In this document: positions 10,755 through 11,350 of the stretch, in pieces
Layout: the number at the start of each line of letters is the position of its first letter
Numbering within the stretch: position 1 is the first letter of the stretch
Source of the DNA: Elusimicrobiota bacterium
GTDB taxonomy: Bacteria > RUG730
DNA length: 11,350 bases
NCBI GenBank assembly: GCA_031259185.1
Contig: JAIRLV010000236.1
Location: 1-11,350 of the forward strand
Reading direction: 5' to 3'
The notes under the pieces: generated by a model
Told to the model about the DNA's origin: nothing
Seen by the model: the letters and a program-made list of their open reading frames with translations, nothing else
Database searches by the model: none
Translations under genes and position numbers: made by a program

Positions 10755-11350
10755 AAAGGGGCTTATTCTACAACATAGTAAAGAAAAATTGAATGTTTAT
10801 GAAAAATATTTAAAAGCATATTTATCTATAATGATAAATATTCCGAATTTTGATAAAATTTATGTCATAGATCCTTTTGCTGGACAAGGAATTTCGGATA
10901 ATGGAGAAAAAGGAAGTGCTCTAATAGCAAAAGGTGTTATAGACGATTTAGACACTATTTCTGAAAGAAATAATAAAAAAATATATCTAATTTTAAATGA
11001 ATATGAAAAAGAATCTTATAATAGCTTAATAAGGTATTTTAGTGATAAAAAAGAAAAAATTCAAATTTTTAATTATGATGCAAATATATTTATTAAAAAT
11101 ATCTTGTTGAAAAATAATAATCGTGGGCATAGAATGTTTTTTATAGATCCTTGGGGTTATACACAAATAAAAAGCGAAACATATGAACAACTTTTTAAGT
11201 CAATGCATTTAGAGCTTTTAATATTTATTCCAACTTTTAATATTTATCGTTTCTTAAGAAAAAATGACAATGAACAACTAAAACCTATAGCTCAATTTCT
11301 TTGTGATATGGGAATTAATGGAGAATATGTAAAAAATGTACAAACTGATG
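10747..11350 (+). CDS. TcmP family (three-Cys-motif partner) protein, N-terminal 201 codons
   Basis: Runs off the window end. Characteristic elements in family order are HSKEKLNVYEKYLKAYLSIM (residues 10-29), YVIDPFAGQGIS (39-50), GSALIAKG (56-63), a strand YLILNEYEKESYNSL (80-94) and FFIDPWGYTQI (131-141). The IDPFAGQG and second IDPWGY segments resemble the S-adenosylmethionine-binding and DPPY-like positions of Rossmann methyltransferases, which TcmP proteins structurally resemble. The family is named for its genetic partnership with a three-Cys-motif (Gp37/Gp68, DUF5131-type) protein, which would be expected just beyond 11350. AAGGA eight bases upstream supports the ATG at 10747. It is carried with the repressor on the lysogenic strand, so it is likely expressed in the lysogen. 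The biochemical activity of TcmP is not established. Confidence 0.8.
   Translation, partial: MNKKGLILQHSKEKLNVYEKYLKAYLSIMINIPNFDKIYVIDPFAGQGISDNGEKGSALIAKGVIDDLDTISERNNKKIYLILNEYEKESYNSLIRYFSDKKEKIQIFNYDANIFIKNILLKNNNRGHRMFFIDPWGYTQIKSETYEQLFKSMHLELLIFIPTFNIYRFLRKNDNEQLKPIAQFLCDMGINGEYVKNVQTD

Noticed and set aside
1-11350. tRNA, rRNA, insertion sequence, attachment site or integrase
   Set aside because: Looked for on both strands; no tRNA-like cloverleaf, transposase or integrase motif, or terminal inverted repeats were seen.

Overview
The window is the early-gene and immunity region of a temperate phage or prophage from a very AT-rich, Shine-Dalgarno-using bacterium. Base composition, A-rich coding strands, strong AGGAGG-type ribosome binding sites and the gene set (RecT, DUF1351, YqaJ exonuclease, Lin1244/Lin1753-type replication protein) fit a Fusobacteriota host (Leptotrichiaceae-like) or a low-GC Bacillota host. 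The sequence alone does not decide between them. No integrase, structural or lysis gene is present, so only part of the element is visible.

Positions 1 to about 9413 are a single tightly packed minus-strand operon of about 26 genes, many with overlapping stop and start codons. It starts from a clear promoter at 9461-9489. Read in the direction of transcription it carries: an unknown 190-residue protein, a Cro-like helix-turn-helix protein, an excisionase-like helix-turn-helix protein and several tiny unknown genes; a recombination cassette (YqaJ exonuclease, DUF1351 protein, RecT annealase); a block of unknown proteins including one small membrane protein; the replication initiator, whose coding sequence holds three perfect 19-bp direct repeats and inverted copies that look like an internal origin; a damaged ssb-like gene; a distal block of small accessory proteins, one of which looks like an Acb2/Tad1-type cyclic-nucleotide sponge; and the first 50 residues of a VRR-NUC nuclease that leaves the window.

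Positions 9562 to 11350 are transcribed the other way from their own promoter: the CI-like XRE repressor, a bacterial PH-domain membrane protein, a broken short ORF, and the N-terminal 201 codons of a TcmP-family (three-Cys-motif partner) protein. This is the lysogenic arm plus probable cargo, possibly host-defence genes.

Four reading frames are disturbed at homopolymer runs: A8 at 2618-2625, A9 at 9643-9651, T7 at 10269-10275 and A9 at 10629-10637. In at least two of them a one-base change restores a coherent protein. These may be sequencing indels, real mutations, slippage-rescued genes or phase-variable tracts. Many operon genes are too short or too divergent for me to name and are described as unknown.
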